A stretch of DNA of 64,000 nucleotides from Colius striatus (lineage: Eukaryota; Chordata; Aves; Coliiformes; Coliidae): the NCBI RefSeq assembly GCF_028858725.1, contig NC_084790.1, positions 28,003,031 to 28,067,030 on the forward strand, written 5' to 3'. Below, piece by piece: positions 21,933 through 35,769 of the stretch (positions are counted from its first letter, which is position 1; every line of letters starts with the position of its first letter). The notes beneath the pieces were generated by a model. The model ran no database searches. It worked only from the letters and a program-made list of their open reading frames with translations, and was not told where the DNA came from. Position numbers and translations under genes: made by a program.

Positions 21933-24900
21933 TAACTGCCTAATATTAGTATAGCATGCAGTACGTGTGACAGCATTTTTGTATTCAATTTATCTTGGGA
22001 GAGAAAATCTACATGTTTGCCTGATGGGTGCGTAGCTAAATAATTAGAACAGATTGTGACAGAATAACCTGATGTTTTCCTGTTAAAAGAACATTTTCTT
22101 GTGATGGTAGGATTTCACCTTTAAAGCTTTAGCTTTGTTTCTATCTGTTTGTAAAGTGTAGGTGTCACTGACCTGTTAGCTAACACGTCCTTGAAACCTG
22201 TTACATGGTACTTTGTGGAAGGAGGAGAGATATATTTTCAGAATGCTAAGTTAAATTAAAATATTCTATTTAAGTGAATTATTTTTTCTCCTAGTGTTGG
22301 GCTCCTTAACTCAAAATATTTTAAAATTATTTATATTGGAGAAAGGTTTTAATATTATTTATCAAGCTTGCTGAATCCAAAATATCGTTCTGATTTGTGG
22401 AATGAAAAATGGTTTAGGGTCTGTATTCTTGCACTGGTGACAGTTAATATGTATTTTTACATGGGGTTTTTTTACATGCTTGGGATATAGTCTATTGAGA
22501 CAGTTAATAGAGAGTGATATTATGGAAAATCCATGATGGTTTGGGTTTGTTTTTTTTTTTAATGTCTGAAGAGCTAAACTTTAACCATAATGGAAGTAAT
22601 AAAGCTGACTGTCTAGATTATGATTTCTAATTGTGTGCCTTGAGAAAAACCCAGGAGAGTTATTGAAGAGAACAGGGCACAAAAAGTGAAATTAAGCCTT
22701 ACAAGACTAAAAGCATTCCAAATATTTTAAAATATTACAAATTGTGGTATTCATAAACCTAATTAATCTTACAGCTCTAATCCTGTGGGTTTTTGGAACC
22801 TCTGTCTTCTAGACCAGAGCTTTTTTGTTTGTGGGGTTTTCTGGTTTTTTTTCTTTTTTTTTTTTTTCCATTGCATCAGCTTAGGGTGACTACAACTGAT
22901 TTGTCATGACTGGGTGCAGGTGTTCGTATGTTCATATATTACATTTTAGCTAGTACTTTTAGAGCCTCTGTGTAGTTTTAGATGCCCAACCCTTTTTTCT
23001 CTGAAAAATTCCTAGCTTTTAACACAGGTGAGAACTAATTTGAAATACATTCAGATGCATTGAGTGGGTTCTCTGAGTTTGCAACTGTGTCCTTTGTGTC
23101 TGTCTCTGTAGAAACAGATGCAAATTGTGTTAGTGGAAAGATGGCGGTTAACTCCTACTGAATAAAGAACATACAGGTTTAAGAGCAGTTGTATGGGAAT
23201 CATGTATATCTCTGCCAAAGGTAAGCTTTCTTCTGTATTGACTGGTATCTCAGGAGAGTTTTTTATAATTATCTGGATTTTTAAAGTTGAATCAAAATAG
23301 ATGACTGGATTATTTTAAATAGTTATTTTAATTTAAAAAAGAGTATTCCTTGTTTTTGTTATAAAGCATTAGGGCTATACCTTCAATAAAACCCTCTACT
23401 GTCATAATCACTGGTTGTATAATTATTTTTTTTATATTTCTGAATGGCTTTGACACAATCTTCTTTTAAAGCAACTATAAATTCTAATTGGTTTTGCTTC
23501 TCAACATGTAGATATTTACATAGCGAAACTCCCACAGCTCTATATGGGGCTGTTTCTAGCATTTTAAATGAAAATGTTCTTTACTTAAAAATCTTTTTGG
23601 TAATGTTTGTAGATGAACATTAAGAAAACTCTTATTGTTTCAGATTGCTTGATGTACTCCAACTAAAAGAAATCTTTTTTCAGTAGTGCTTCTAGTCCTT
23701 AGTTACTCAAGTAGTCTCAAGTTTATTGTTTTTTCTAATTCATTACCATTTTCTCATGTGCTTTCTTCAGGCAATATCCTCTGAGTGCAGATGCTATAAA
23801 TTATATTCAGTTTGTATTTGCATAACAGAAGAGAAGGCTTGAGAACTAGATATACAACCCAGTCCTTTGTGGGCTGTGTGAGGCATGTGAACAGTAGCAT
23901 GGTTACATCCCACCCCAGCATGGCTCTTCTGAGAGTAGGGCAACAGGCCTTTGTCCTGGAAGCCCCTGGCAGAATTGCTTTGCATTGCTTCCCCTAATAC
24001 TTATTTCCAAATTCCTGCTCCTCAGGGATGTTCCTCAGCCTGAGGTCTTATGTCTGATCTGTTTATAAGAACATATAGCACTCAGTGCTCAACGGTGCCT
24101 TTGTAAATAGCTGCTTATGAATTTACTGCTGCAGTTGAGGTGATGCCTAAAGCAATTGCTGTCAGTCTTACCACATCACTGCTGCTGTTAAAGCTAATTC
24201 AGGTTTAGTTGTCTCAATTTGAGCAAGCTGTTCTTTAAATTGTTAATGTAGACATAGCTTAATTCTGTCTATTATTCCCCTTGGGAAAATTTGAGACCTT
24301 TGTGTTATTTTTCTTTGCAACACCCATGTGAGATTGGTTTGTATCTTAATTTTTAAAAACAGTGAGCTGAGCTATGCAAAGATTATTTATTTCTTGACTA
24401 AATTCAAAGCTAACAGCAAAACTGACCAAAATTTCAACTGTGAGTATCAATCACTTATATTTGGCCTATGTAATGCAGCTTAATTATCTTATACTAAAGC
24501 TATTTTCTTGTCATGAGTGGCAATTATATTTATTTCTATATGGATAAAATATTTGTTAATAACATTAGTATTGTTTTTGTTGTTGTTCTTATTATTACAC
24601 TCCAGTTTTACTATAAACATCTCTGCCAAGAAGTGTGTTGGGGCAGCACTGGAATTCCTGCATGGAACAGACTTGAAAGCTCCACCTGATGAAAAACTTT
24701 TCTTCTGTAGAGTAGATAGAAGTTGATTGTGATATTAAATCACTTTAGTGAAACTGTTTGTACAAGAACTTTGTCTGTTTCACTGTATCATAGTTTCACA
24801 GAAACCTTCTGAATGATGTTCCAGTATTAGTAATGAAATAATACTATGGTAATAATTCACATAATATTATTGCACATTTCCTTTACCTTACTTCTACAGA

Positions 24901-26770
24901 AATGTTTTGTACAACATGAAAGTAAGCAACATTTCAAAGAAGCCACAACATATTCGTACTATTTGTAGTGTGAATTGTTGTGGTTGTATTATGCAATCCT
25001 AGTCAAGGAATATTTAAAAAAGGGGGATGACAAGACAGGAAAAATACTGGAATGTGCGAGTAGCAAAGTGGTAATTATTTCAAACTTTTGAAATCAGAGA
25101 GAATGGAGCACCAAGATTTTGACACTGTTGCTTCAGATCTGACTGAATTGGATTACCCACATTTTATTTAGAGTGCAATTAATTATCATTTGACAAACAT
25201 ATATCTGCCTTCCTTTGGTTGCTGGAGAAGTTATTTCACAATTTCGTTTCTTTGTCTCTTGCCTCCTTCTCTGAATTGACATAGGGCTAAGTGAGAGAGA
25301 AGCAGGAGGAGAAAAGGATGAAAAAGTGTCACTTTTTTTCGTGTCTTGAGTAGCAGCAGAATGAGGCAGGCCTATTAACTTTGTCTTCTGCTGTTTACGA
25401 AACCTCTGTGCTTTCTCTGTATGCTCCGGAAAATTATTTGGTGTACATTTAGTGTTGCAGGGTTGTGTTTCAGCAAAATAGCAGTGGGATTTTTAGTGAA
25501 AAACATGTCACAGTATCTTCAGAAAAAAACCTCTCTTTTTTAAAAAATTTATTTAGTCTCTGATGCTGCATCATAACTGAGGAATTTCACTGAGCACATC
25601 CCCCCACTGTTAGAGAGTAACCTGTGCTTGTCTAATAGGCTACTTACAGTCATATCCAATTCACATCCACTACATTCTTTCTTCTTGTTCCCTGAATAGA
25701 CTTATTAGTGATTGTTCACCTTTCTTTACTTAGTTACTAACTTCTGAGTCATGATTTTTTTAATCCAACTGCTACTGTTGACATTTCTTTTGTAATTGTT
25801 AATCTTACCTCAGTTTTGAAAAAGAAAAAAGAATGATTTACAAAACTTTGTTAATGTTTGCTTGTGACACTTGGGTTACAGCCCAAATTAAGCCTAAAAG
25901 GTATGTTCTTGAGGTACTTGTCTTCACAAAATAGAAAATTACATTGGTCATAGCATTGCTGATTTTTTTTTTTTCCTGAATAGTATCTTTAGGGTTATTT
26001 GCATTCATCTCTTCTAAGAGCACTTTGTCTAAACTTGTAAAGGTATCAATATGCTGTAAATATCTTCCCTGTTGATTTGTCTGCAGCTGTCTTTTGGCCA
26101 CTTACAGTAGGTGCCAGAGTCTTTTTCATAGTACTACCCTCGTCTCATTTTTGCAAATTTAATTAAACAATTGGACCAAGCAAACTACTTACAGGAGTTT
26201 TGCAGTCAGAACGTTTGGAGGCAGATTTGAAGCCACTTAATGAATATCAAATTTGTCTTTTCTCCCATTTTCTTTGACATTCATATATTTTACCTCTTTA
26301 GGTTACTGCTGTTGAGGAGCAAAACAAATTTCCCTGACCTGTCCTGAGTAAAATGGAAATTTTGTTAGACATTAATCTAGCCAGACAATAATTATCTAAA
26401 TTCATATCGTGTTACCTTCTCTGAAGATACTGTGATGAACAACAGCAGCTATTCAGCTGTACCTTGGTTCTGTCTTTGCTAGTGGAAGTGTTAATAGTAG
26501 CATGAAAATAGATTAACACTTAAAGAAAAATGTTTACCTGTTTTCCATAGTCTGTGTTGTAATTTCTTGTCGACTGCATTGTTCCTTTGTTGAATTGATA
26601 AAAACAACAGTTGGTTTTAAAAGTCTGTGCATGAATGCATTTCCAAATTAGACAAAATTATTATTCCTTTACTTCAAAACTATTTTTTTTTCTTCTGTTT
26701 CCACTTCTCCAATCATTTTTCCACTTTCATCCCTTGCTTGCCCCCATTTTCCCTCTGAAAATATCCTTAG
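21933..26770. other. MCC intron 1, last part
   Basis: A 4.8-kb AT-rich intronic stretch without a recognised repeat or exon. It contains homopolymer T runs near 22550 and 22855. The last 100 bases are pyrimidine-rich (CTTCTCC, CCCATTTTCCCTC) and end in CCTTAG, the acceptor of exon 2. Confidence 0.5.
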
Positions 26771-27018
26771 GAATGACTTGCTGATGGTGTGCCACCAGTT
26801 GAATATGGAGGAATCCGTTATGGAGATCATGCACCAGCTGGGAGCAGATGAAAATGGAAAAATTTCCTTCCAGGATTTTAGTCAGTGCCGCATGGAACTG
26901 ATACGAGAAATCAGGAAGGAGGAAGTGGAACTTTCTGTGATATCGGATGACTTTTTTAAAAAGAAAAAGTTAAGGGATAGGATAGCTTCCTGGCCAACTA
27001 GCAGCAATAACAATTTAG
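26771..27018 (+). CDS. MCC: MCC exon 2 (EF-hand pair, long isoform)
   Basis: An internal exon of 248 nt, bounded by CCTTAG|G and TTAG|GTAGGT. The first base completes the Arg split from exon 1. The translation NDLLMVCHQLNMEESVMEIM closes the first EF-hand. QLGADENGKISFQDF is a second, degenerate EF-hand whose loop has Gly at position 1 and Asp at position 12. Next come REIRKEEVEL and KKLRDRIASWPTSS, conserved with mammalian MCC. Between these, the VISDDFFKKKK stretch differs in length and sequence from mammals. The exon ends in phase 1. Its frame is open throughout and it shows clear coding constraint. Confidence 0.93.
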
Positions 27019-28979
27019 GTAGGTATGACTTTAATGTTGTGCTGGTGTAATTTTTAAAAAAATGAACTCTGGGATTTTTGTTACCAGTTTTACTGGCATC
27101 AGGATTTCTCCCAAAGGGCTTTGTGTATATGCTGTGACATGATTTCATCCTGTATTAGATTGTTGTTGCAACTGATATTGTCTAGTCATTGATATATAGA
27201 CTAGAATATGTGTAGAGTATCCTTTTCTGAGAACCCTAGTTGCACAAGACAATGATCATTTTTAAAAGAACAAGAGCTGTAGAGCTCAGTTGGTAACTTA
27301 AGATCAGTGAGTTCTTTGTTGTCTGTAAAGCCCAAAAAAGTACATAGATAGAATATTATAAATTAAGAAGAATGATACAAATAGAAGAATGATACGAATT
27401 ATATTGGAAACACAATACAAATATATTATTATACAAATATATGTATCAGAATGTAGGAATTGCTGTACACAGTTCAATCACAATACCAAGGTGATTCCCA
27501 TTACCAAACTAATGTACTCACCATCATGAGACTTGCTTCTCCAGTCTCACAGGGAAGACATATGTGGTTTAAAGACAGCTCAAGCTCATTACTCCTTTTA
27601 AAATTCTTTTGTTGTTTACATTTTTATAGTACTTATCTTGGGCTCAGCCAACAAGGTATAAATAGCTTGTAAGTACTGTATCTCCCCCATGCTACCCTGG
27701 CTAACTCAAGGAGACATTAATGAACTCAGGGAAGAACACAGCACCAGTTGATTCACTCAGCTGTTTATCAGTCAATAGTTGTTTATCTAAAGCAAAGACC
27801 ATCCTTGAGTCCCCTTGGTGTTGAGATCAAGTTAGCTTCTCTGCAACAGTCCCAGCCTGCATTATTCCCTGAGATTCAGACACATCACCCTTGCCCACCT
27901 CCTCTGGGCCTGCCTCTGTGGTAGAGGTTTACTGGTCAGTCACATCTGTCTTGATTTCTTCAACAGTCAGTCTCCTAGAATTTAAAACTGGGCATGAGTT
28001 GGGTTTGGGATTTGTTTTGATATTTAAGGTTTGTTATTTGTTTTGATGGGATGAGTTTACCTTGTGTTGTATCTCCTGGTAACTCTGCACATGTTTTTAG
28101 CTGGTTCAAGCATTCAGTTTTTCCTTGTTCGCTTTGTATCCATGGTGAATTCCATATCTTTTTAGATTGACAGCACTTCTCCCTCACCATCACTTCACTT
28201 TGTGCTCATTGACCTTTCTTTTTGGCATCTTAACATTGCAAATCTGTTTCATTCAGCTCTGTTCATTCTCCATCTCATCTCTTTTACTTTCTTCATAGTC
28301 ATGTTTTGACGTAGACATATTTTGTTGTTGTAAACATATATGTTTTCTTCTGTTTATCCTTCTTCCAAATATATTCTTGAATTGCAAGACAATTAACTCC
28401 ATAGTTTCTGTGCCCATTTCTTCAACAATGTCTATACTGAATCATCAGAATCCTTGGACTCAATTATATTTCCAGCCAATCAATCTCTTCCGGGAGCTAT
28501 ACCAGACAGCACTTCAGAAGCAAGATCCTGCCTATTTTTTTTTTTTTAATTAGATTAAGGATGATGTCTGTTCCATAGCTTGTATAATTTATCTTCTGCC
28601 TCTAGTTATTTTTTCTATGCTGACACTGCTGTATTTTTATGTGAATCAAGAAACTTCTGCCTTCAGACTGCTATAAAAAGTTTCCCTATATGACCAAATT
28701 TCTGGCATCTTCTATCTTAAAATCTAAGCCTTACAGGAGAAAGGTCTGCATTACAGTCTCAAAATGTATCCCACAAAAATCTTATTAATTGATGCAAAGA
28801 AGTAGTCATAGATGAGCATTCAAATATGTTAATGTGTACAATTTAATCCCTACAGGTTTTTTCCTATTTTCTGTTAGTTGTACAGAGTAGTTGAAGGAAT
28901 TTTTAAAGTTGGTGAATGAATACATACTTCTTTTTGTAATGTTTTTTTTAAAACTGAAGTTCAGAAGACCTTTTAATTT
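27019..28979. other. MCC intron 2, first part, with a 17-bp tandem duplication
   Basis: AT-rich intron. Two adjacent 17-bp units (AGAAGAATGATACAAAT and its one-base variant) occupy 27366-27399. A short CTTTT/GAAAG-rich region follows. Nothing else was recognised. Confidence 0.5.
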
Positions 28980-29045
28980 CACAGAATCACAGAATCTTAA
29001 GGGTTGGAAGGGACCTTGAAAGGTCATCTAGTCCCGCCTTGGTAC
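28980..29045 (-). mobile_element. CR1 3' tail fragment
   Basis: Only the CR1 3' end is left, in reverse orientation: CACAGAATCACAGAATC, then GGGTTGGAAGGGACC and GTCATCTAGTCC. About 65 bp, severely 5'-truncated, as is common for CR1. Confidence 0.8.
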
Positions 29046-32000
29046 ATTTTGCTCTGTGCTGATAAAGCCTGACTATTTCACTGTACTGTTTTTAAACCTT
29101 TTGGTGATTACTTGTCCTGCCTTGACTCTTGCAGATTCTGTAAGACTTCATAATAATTAGGGAGCATATGGAGATGCCCCACCATGTGAACAAAAAAAGA
29201 GTGGAAGGAAATAATAATAATGAACATTTAGAATGCAACTGGTTTTTATTTAGTTGTAAAAGAAAACCATTGTGGCTGCCTTGTTGAAGATGTTCTACAG
29301 CACTCTTTTTTTAAAGAGACAAGGAAACACCACTGTCATGTATTTCTATGATATAAATACAGCACATAGTATGAACATAATGACAGCTGAGGAATTATAC
29401 TTGCGGTCAAGCGTGAATTATGATCTACATATGCTTCCATACCTTTCAGGGTTCACATATGTAGTTACTGGTGATTAAAGTGTCAGTTGTGTCATATTGA
29501 CTGTTTCCTATTGCTTTCTAAACATTAAGATAGGAGATAAAACCAATGTGCAAATTCAAAGCTGTAAACTTGGTGGATGTTCTTTTTTGTGTGTTTTTCT
29601 TGTCTTTTTTTTTTTTTTACAAGTAGCATTTTTTAATAAATATTATTTTCAAAGATAGTTTACAGGGCTTTTTTTACAGACTAATTTCTATATAGTATGT
29701 CAGCTGCTGATGATCCTTGAAAACTATTATCAAATATCCATGTGGGATGCATAAACTAAAAAACTTTGAAGTTCATTTGACTGCCACTGAGTAGCAGGGG
29801 TGATATGAAGCAAAGGAATCCGGCATCTGTCATGGGCATTTTTACATTGACAGTTTCTGTGTAATTGCACAGAGATTATCAGTCAGACCACATTTTGTTC
29901 AGGCTTTTTTTTTTAGCTCTTCATGTTTTTTTTAACAAAGAGTTCTAAGCTAGTTGCATGTATCTAAATAAAAGGAACCTTGCTACTTATAGTTTTTTCA
30001 TTTCATGATAAAGAAAGTAATTGTCAAAAAAAGATCCTAAGAAGTAATTACATCTAAATGACTATTGAACTTTTGTCTCACTTATTATTTTTTTATTATC
30101 GATAAAATTGTTCTAATATTTTGCCCAACTTTGCCTAACAAATGTTTCTAGTCCTGTAAGTAAAGAAGCTGTTTGCTTTTTAGTTAAGGTACAGGACTTG
30201 GCCTTCTGAATGCCCATTTATCAGTGTGCTTAGTCAGCCAAATATGCATCCATATCTACTATTTTGACCATTAAATTAGTATATATATTCATAAGTTTAA
30301 TCTTTTATTCAAATACATGAAGAATTAAATTTTTCAAGTTATTGGAATGATGTTTTGTGCTGCTTGGGAATCCACAACTCAAGACTTCTATAATGTATTG
30401 TTGATCTTAATCTACACTAATAATGTAAATGAGAGTTTTAACAATTTGCAAGTAAATTTTCTGTAAGTCAAATGGAACGTGAACTCTGTTAATGTTCTTT
30501 TGACATTGTTTAAAATCTAATAAAAAATAATAAAATAACTTTGAAAGTGTTGCTGGAGTCTTGCAAATGACCATATGCTACCTCATTCTTTTACTGTATC
30601 ATTTTGGTAGGAAACACACGAAGAATGTCAGTTGCTGATCAGATCTGTGGGTCCTGTTTCCAGTAATGGAGACGGAAAGCCATGATGGGTACAATGAATG
30701 TGTATGAATCATCATAGTGATTGATGGAAGCAGATTGTTTGGCAAATGAGAGCCTATGGTACAGTAGAAGTATAGCTCTAATGATTTAAGGCCGGAAGTT
30801 GCCTGAACAGCTGTGGCTTCTGTCACCTTTTTTTAGTGTTTCATGGTCTTATACATCTTACATATAAATAATTCTAATTCTATCTTCTATTATGTTGTAT
30901 AGATTTGTCTAGCTCTTTAAAGGTAACTAGCAAATTGTGCTTTTTTCTATGATTAAGAATAATTTCTTTCTAGTACTCATTGTTTTTGAAGATGAACAAG
31001 AAGTGATACAGTTTATTAGTAAATTCTTTCTTTTGACCGGTGAATATTTTCCATTCCGCTGAAATCTGCATGTACCTACTGATCTGATTTTATACTGTGG
31101 ATAAATAGTTCCTTAAGCAATCTTTGCCAATAGGTTAGTAGTTAATAATTAATTCATGGACAATTCCCCTGTTGTCTTTACTGAAAGTATGTCCCTTGAA
31201 AATTTCATGTGATCATTTATTTACATCATGGATTAAGTATGAAAATAATTAATCAAAAGGATGGTAGAAATTCAGCCCCAAGTTAAGTTTATGGGTACAC
31301 ATGAGAGGTAGGCCAGTTGGGGCTGAGAAATCATTACTTTTGCCTCAAATTATTCCTGTGTTTGATCTTACTGCAAATAAATTGCTTTCAAGAAATTAAT
31401 GCAGTGATTACATTTACATATGCTATATTTGATTAAAGTGTAAAGCTCCTATGGACTCAAAGGTGTACTGCAAATTTTCTTGATATTTATGAGCAAAGTT
31501 TCACTGGGCCAAATTTAATTGCATCCTAACACAGGTGCAGTAGTTGGGGTTTTTCTCTTTTTTATTTTTCCTTGCATGTCTCATCAAGGTTGAACATTGC
31601 ATCATATTGTGTTGTTTTTTCTCAGCAGGAGCACTAACAGTGTCTCTTAGCTGAGAAAAAACAACTCTTAGAGAGCCACAGAGAGCCTTCTATAGGAGTT
31701 ACAGGAATTTAGTATGTTTGAGACTTTGACACCAGTACAAATGTCTGTGAAGTTGTGAAATGCCTTAAAAAACTGAAAGGAAAAGACAGAATGGAGAGCA
31801 GAGCATGCCTACAGGGGATGCAGGAAGCTGCTCTTGATAGCTGCTGCTGTGAAAAGTCACTAGAACACCTGGCCCAGACACAAGCATGTAGCTAGAGCCT
31901 GAGCCTGGTTCTTGGCCTTCTTATCACCGTGTACTTAACAGCATCACATGTCTGACATTCTAGAGTAACATTGCCACTGCCCATGCTTCTTGGTCATATC

Positions 32001-33274
32001 CAGTGGAAAGAAATGGAGCTGTGGAGTATAGAACTGGATAACCACGTCCCTTCATCAGTTTTGTCTCAGTTTATGTTTTCTGCATGAACTGCGATAAACT
32101 TCAGGAACCAAAAGGGTGAAGCGGGGATTTCTGCAGAGGCCATGCTTCATTTAGCTCAGGAATGAGCCCTGTGGTACATCCTACTCTCTAGCTTTTGTAA
32201 AACAAGGGCCACCTCTCACCACATTTCCTCTTAACCTTCTTCTAATTTATGTGGTGGTGTGCTCTTCACTTGTCTGCTTCTAATGTCACCAGTGCAGAGC
32301 TGACTTGTTACAGTTTATAAAACAGCAAGCAATAGAATGACCATGACAGACAACAACTCAGGATGTTTTATTTGTTTGGTACACATGAATTGAAGTCAGA
32401 TCTAGATTTAGATGGTCTTAAATGGAAGATAATCTAGGGGGAAGCTGATTGTTCACATATAGAGAAAATTGCCATGTGAGGGGAAAATAACTTTTTTCAA
32501 AAGTGAAGTGCATACCGTACCAGTTCTGTACTTGGAAAGTATATTGGAGCTTCATCTAGCTTCTATATGGTTTCAAGGTTTATGTGCCCTTTATCTTATT
32601 ACTGTATACATATCTTTTTTACTAGAAGCTATTAATTTCCAGAAAAAAGAGGATTATTGGCTCCCTTAGTATAAACTTCAAATGGAATACAAGACTGAGT
32701 TCCTGAGTACAATGCAGTTTTTAACCATCAATGTTCTGGTAAAATTTAGTTTGAGAATTAAACAACACTGGCTTCTAGGCAACCTTGGTTTTAGACTGTT
32801 AGAAAGTCTTTTCCGTTATCCATTTTTTGTGTCTAAGTAGAGCAAATAGTTGTTGTGTCGCAATGATAGTCTTAAATCATTTGAGACTCAAGGACAGGTA
32901 TTAGGAAGGTGCCATGGAAAGTACACTTTTTTAAAAATTTCTGTTTGATCATTTGCTATATGGCTACTAACAGTTTATGGCTACTGCTCGTAAGTACTGA
33001 AACCATTGTAGCTTACAGATCTCTACAGTAATTTAAATAAATTTGAAGAAGATCATTTGACTGAAATTCCACAAGAATTTGTCAGTATGAATGACTTGGG
33101 CTACTGATTTAACAAGTCCAGCTTGTTTAAGTGTAATGAGAGAAACTTTTTCTTTCACTTGGCACAACACTGAACGTTTTACTTTCTCAGGGCTTTATAA
33201 TGAATGAGATACCTGGTACAAAAAAAAAAAAAATCTATTGTCTATGTTATGATTTAGTTCGTAGCAAGGTCATT
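29046..33274. other. MCC intron 2, no exon recognised
   Basis: AT-rich intron without recognised repeats apart from the hairpin at 31611-31665 and a 13-base A run near 33220. No open frame exceeds about 75 codons. Confidence 0.5.
31611..31665. other. Perfect 16-bp stem hairpin
   Basis: GTTGTTTTTTCTCAGC (31611-31626) is exactly complementary to GCTGAGAAAAAACAAC (31650-31665). Inside the stem, GAG-CACT pairs with AGTG-T-CTC, leaving an AAC loop, one bulged T and an AG/TTA internal loop. The result is one long hairpin of about 55 nt with roughly 23 base pairs. The shape resembles a short pre-miRNA or the remains of a small palindromic repeat. Transcription in either direction is not shown. Confidence 0.6.
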
Positions 33275-34150
33275 TTACCAGCTGGCTAGATGAGGGTAGA
33301 ACAGCGAATGTCATCTACCTTGACTTCAGCAAAGCTTTTGATACTGTCTCCCATAATATCCTCATCAGAAAGCTCAGGCAGTGTGGCTTGGATGAGTGGA
33401 CAGTGAGGTGGATCAAGAGCTGGCTGAATGACAGAGCTCAGAGGGTGGTAATCAATGGCACAGAATCAAGTTGGAGGCCTGTGGTCAGTGGAGTTCCACA
33501 GGGATGGGTTCTGGGGCCAGTCTTGTTCAACATCTTCATCAATGACCTGGATGAGAGGAAAGAGTGTCCCCTCAGCAAGTTGGCTGGGAGGACTGGCTGA
33601 TTCCCCAGAAGGCTGTGCTGCCATTCAGTTGGATCTCAACTGGCTTGAGAGTTGGGCAGAGAGGAATCTCATAAGGTTCAACAAGGACAAGTGCAGAGTC
33701 CTGCATCTTGGGAGGGAACAACCCCAGTACAGGCTGGGGGTCGTACTGCTGGAGAGCAGCTCTGCAGAGAGAGACCTGGGAGTCCTGATTGATAATAAAC
33801 TAACCATGAACCAGCAAGGTGCCCTCGTGGCCAAGAAAGCCAATGGCATCCTGGGATGTATCAAGAAGAGTGTGGCCAGCAGATCAAGGGAGGTTTTTCT
33901 TCCCCTCTACTCTGCCCTGGTGAGGCCTCATCTGGAGTCCTGTGTCCAGTTCTGAGCTCCTCAGCTCAAGAGGGACAGGGAAGTGCTGGAGAGAGTCCAG
34001 CACAGGGCCACCAAGATGATCAGGGGGATGGAACATCTTTCATATAAGGAAAGGCTGCAAGAGCTGGGGTTGTTTAGTCTGGAGAAGAGGAGACTGAGGG
34101 GAGATCTTATTAACATTTATAAATATCTAAAGAGTGGGGTCTCTGCTCTT
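33275..34150 (+). mobile_element. CR1 LINE ORF2 fragment (reverse transcriptase part)
   Basis: Starts in the reverse-transcriptase palm ([15 protein letters not shown]) and continues through [20 protein letters not shown]. It then loses the catalytic FADD-type motif in a small deletion near 33580 (CAGCAAGTTGGCTGGGAGGA). The C-terminal region follows ([22 protein letters not shown]) and the copy is cut near 34150, without the usual CR1 tail. There are several frame changes. It belongs to the same young-looking subfamily as the copy at 49.0 kb. Confidence 0.88.
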
Positions 34151-35769
34151 AAAGCTGTATTGAGTGGATGTAATTGTGTGACCTAGAGGCTATTTGTGCT
34201 CATAGTGTGTTATATTGTCAGCTGTCTTCAAGTTAGCCATTCATAAGCCACACTCGTCCAAGAAGCTGATGCAGGGCTAATCTTACAGTGCCTCACTTTT
34301 CCTGATATCCTAGATCCTTCTAGCAACTAATGCATCTTTAGTGCCCTACGATCTTGATGGCTTTTCTTCTCTATCTTTGAGTAAAGATGAAATCACTTGG
34401 TCTGTCAGCATAGGCTAGTAAAACTGACCTTTACCAAACCAAAAAGCCTGTATATATGTATGTAGAAATTGTTAGGAAATAAATAAGAGCTGATGCTAAT
34501 GACATGAACAGGAGAGCCTGCAAAAGACAAAACAAATATTTCAGACAAGATTTAGTTTGCCCTGCTGTGGTTCTGGCTGCTATAAATGCATCCACGTACA
34601 CACATACTGTATTCATCTACTCTACAAAAGTCTAGAAACAAAAAGTTCCTGTTACGTACTGATTGTTTGCTATAACATGAATTTCACACAAAATTGACAA
34701 CAGATCAAGGCAGACAAGTGCTAGCAGGACTAGGAAGGCAATTAAAGAAGTACTGGTATAGAAACTTGTCTAGAATCAGAAGCTTTTATACTGCACTTTT
34801 AGAGACGTAAGATGTATCCATTCAAACAAAAAGAAATTGATTTAACTGTCTTACTCTGGAATTGCATTGTTACTTGTATAATTTAGAAACATTTAAATGC
34901 TCCAGTATTACTTGGCTGATAGAAATAGTGTGCAACTTTTTTTTTTTTTTTTTTTTTTTTTGTAGTTGTAATAGTATCAGTTTTCCAGCATTACCTGGGA
35001 ATTTTCATGTCATGTTTTATATGAAGAGCAGAGCAATAGGGAAAATACTCTGGGATACGCATGTTTCTAAACACAGATTCAGGAACTACAGATTGCTCAT
35101 TATGGGGTCAGCTCTCAGCTTTTGGTGTGCCATCACACCTTCTGGTCCCCTCTTTCAGATTACTACTGTAAGAGCAAGAGTAATACATTAATTACAGCAA
35201 AGTACAAGAGTTGTGCATTACTTCCTGACCGAATTTTCAATTACAAATGAAATCTTAGTTTTGACAACTCCTGAGTTTCTCTGAAGAGGCTGAGACTTGA
35301 AAGGTGCATGACCCAGGAGGTCAGCATCTTGACAGACAGACTTTTGGAGTCTCTTGAGAAAATAGTGGTTAAATTTAGAGATTAGGATTAGGCCCAAAAT
35401 AAAATATTGGAAAAGTTTTCCTTTTGTAACAGTCATCTGTCCCTGCATTTTTAGTGTATATGCTTTAGGAGTACAGAGTTGAAGTTTTAAGAAAACTTGG
35501 TTTAAAAATACAGTCACAATACAATCATAAAAACCTCAGTCTTTCCTGGATCCGTCTGTGACTGACAGGTGACTTCGGAGCTATGTGAGTGTTGTAAGTT
35601 CTTCCAATCAGATATCAGATGGTGTGAAAGCCACTTGGGTCTTCAACAAAGCTACTGCTGTTAATTAAATTACTCTGAAAGCTCTTCTGCAGAACAATGT
35701 CATTCGAGTAATAGAAACTTAGTGCACATACACTGTTGAAATATGTGCCATATTTAATGCTGTAAAAAA
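34151..35769. other. MCC intron 2 with a 25-base T run
   Basis: No exon or repeat family was recognised. A T homopolymer of 25 bases spans 34937-34961. On the opposite strand it would be a poly(A), but no retrocopy sequence was recognised beside it. Confidence 0.5.

Noticed and set aside
33388..34186. An apparent multi-frame reverse-transcriptase gene
   Set aside because: It is a 5'- and 3'-truncated CR1 copy with frame shifts and a lost catalytic motif, not a domesticated gene.
34937..34961. A 25-base T run as a possible minus-strand poly(A) of a retrocopy
   Set aside because: The adjacent sequence shows no coding remnant or target duplication; a plain homopolymer is sufficient.
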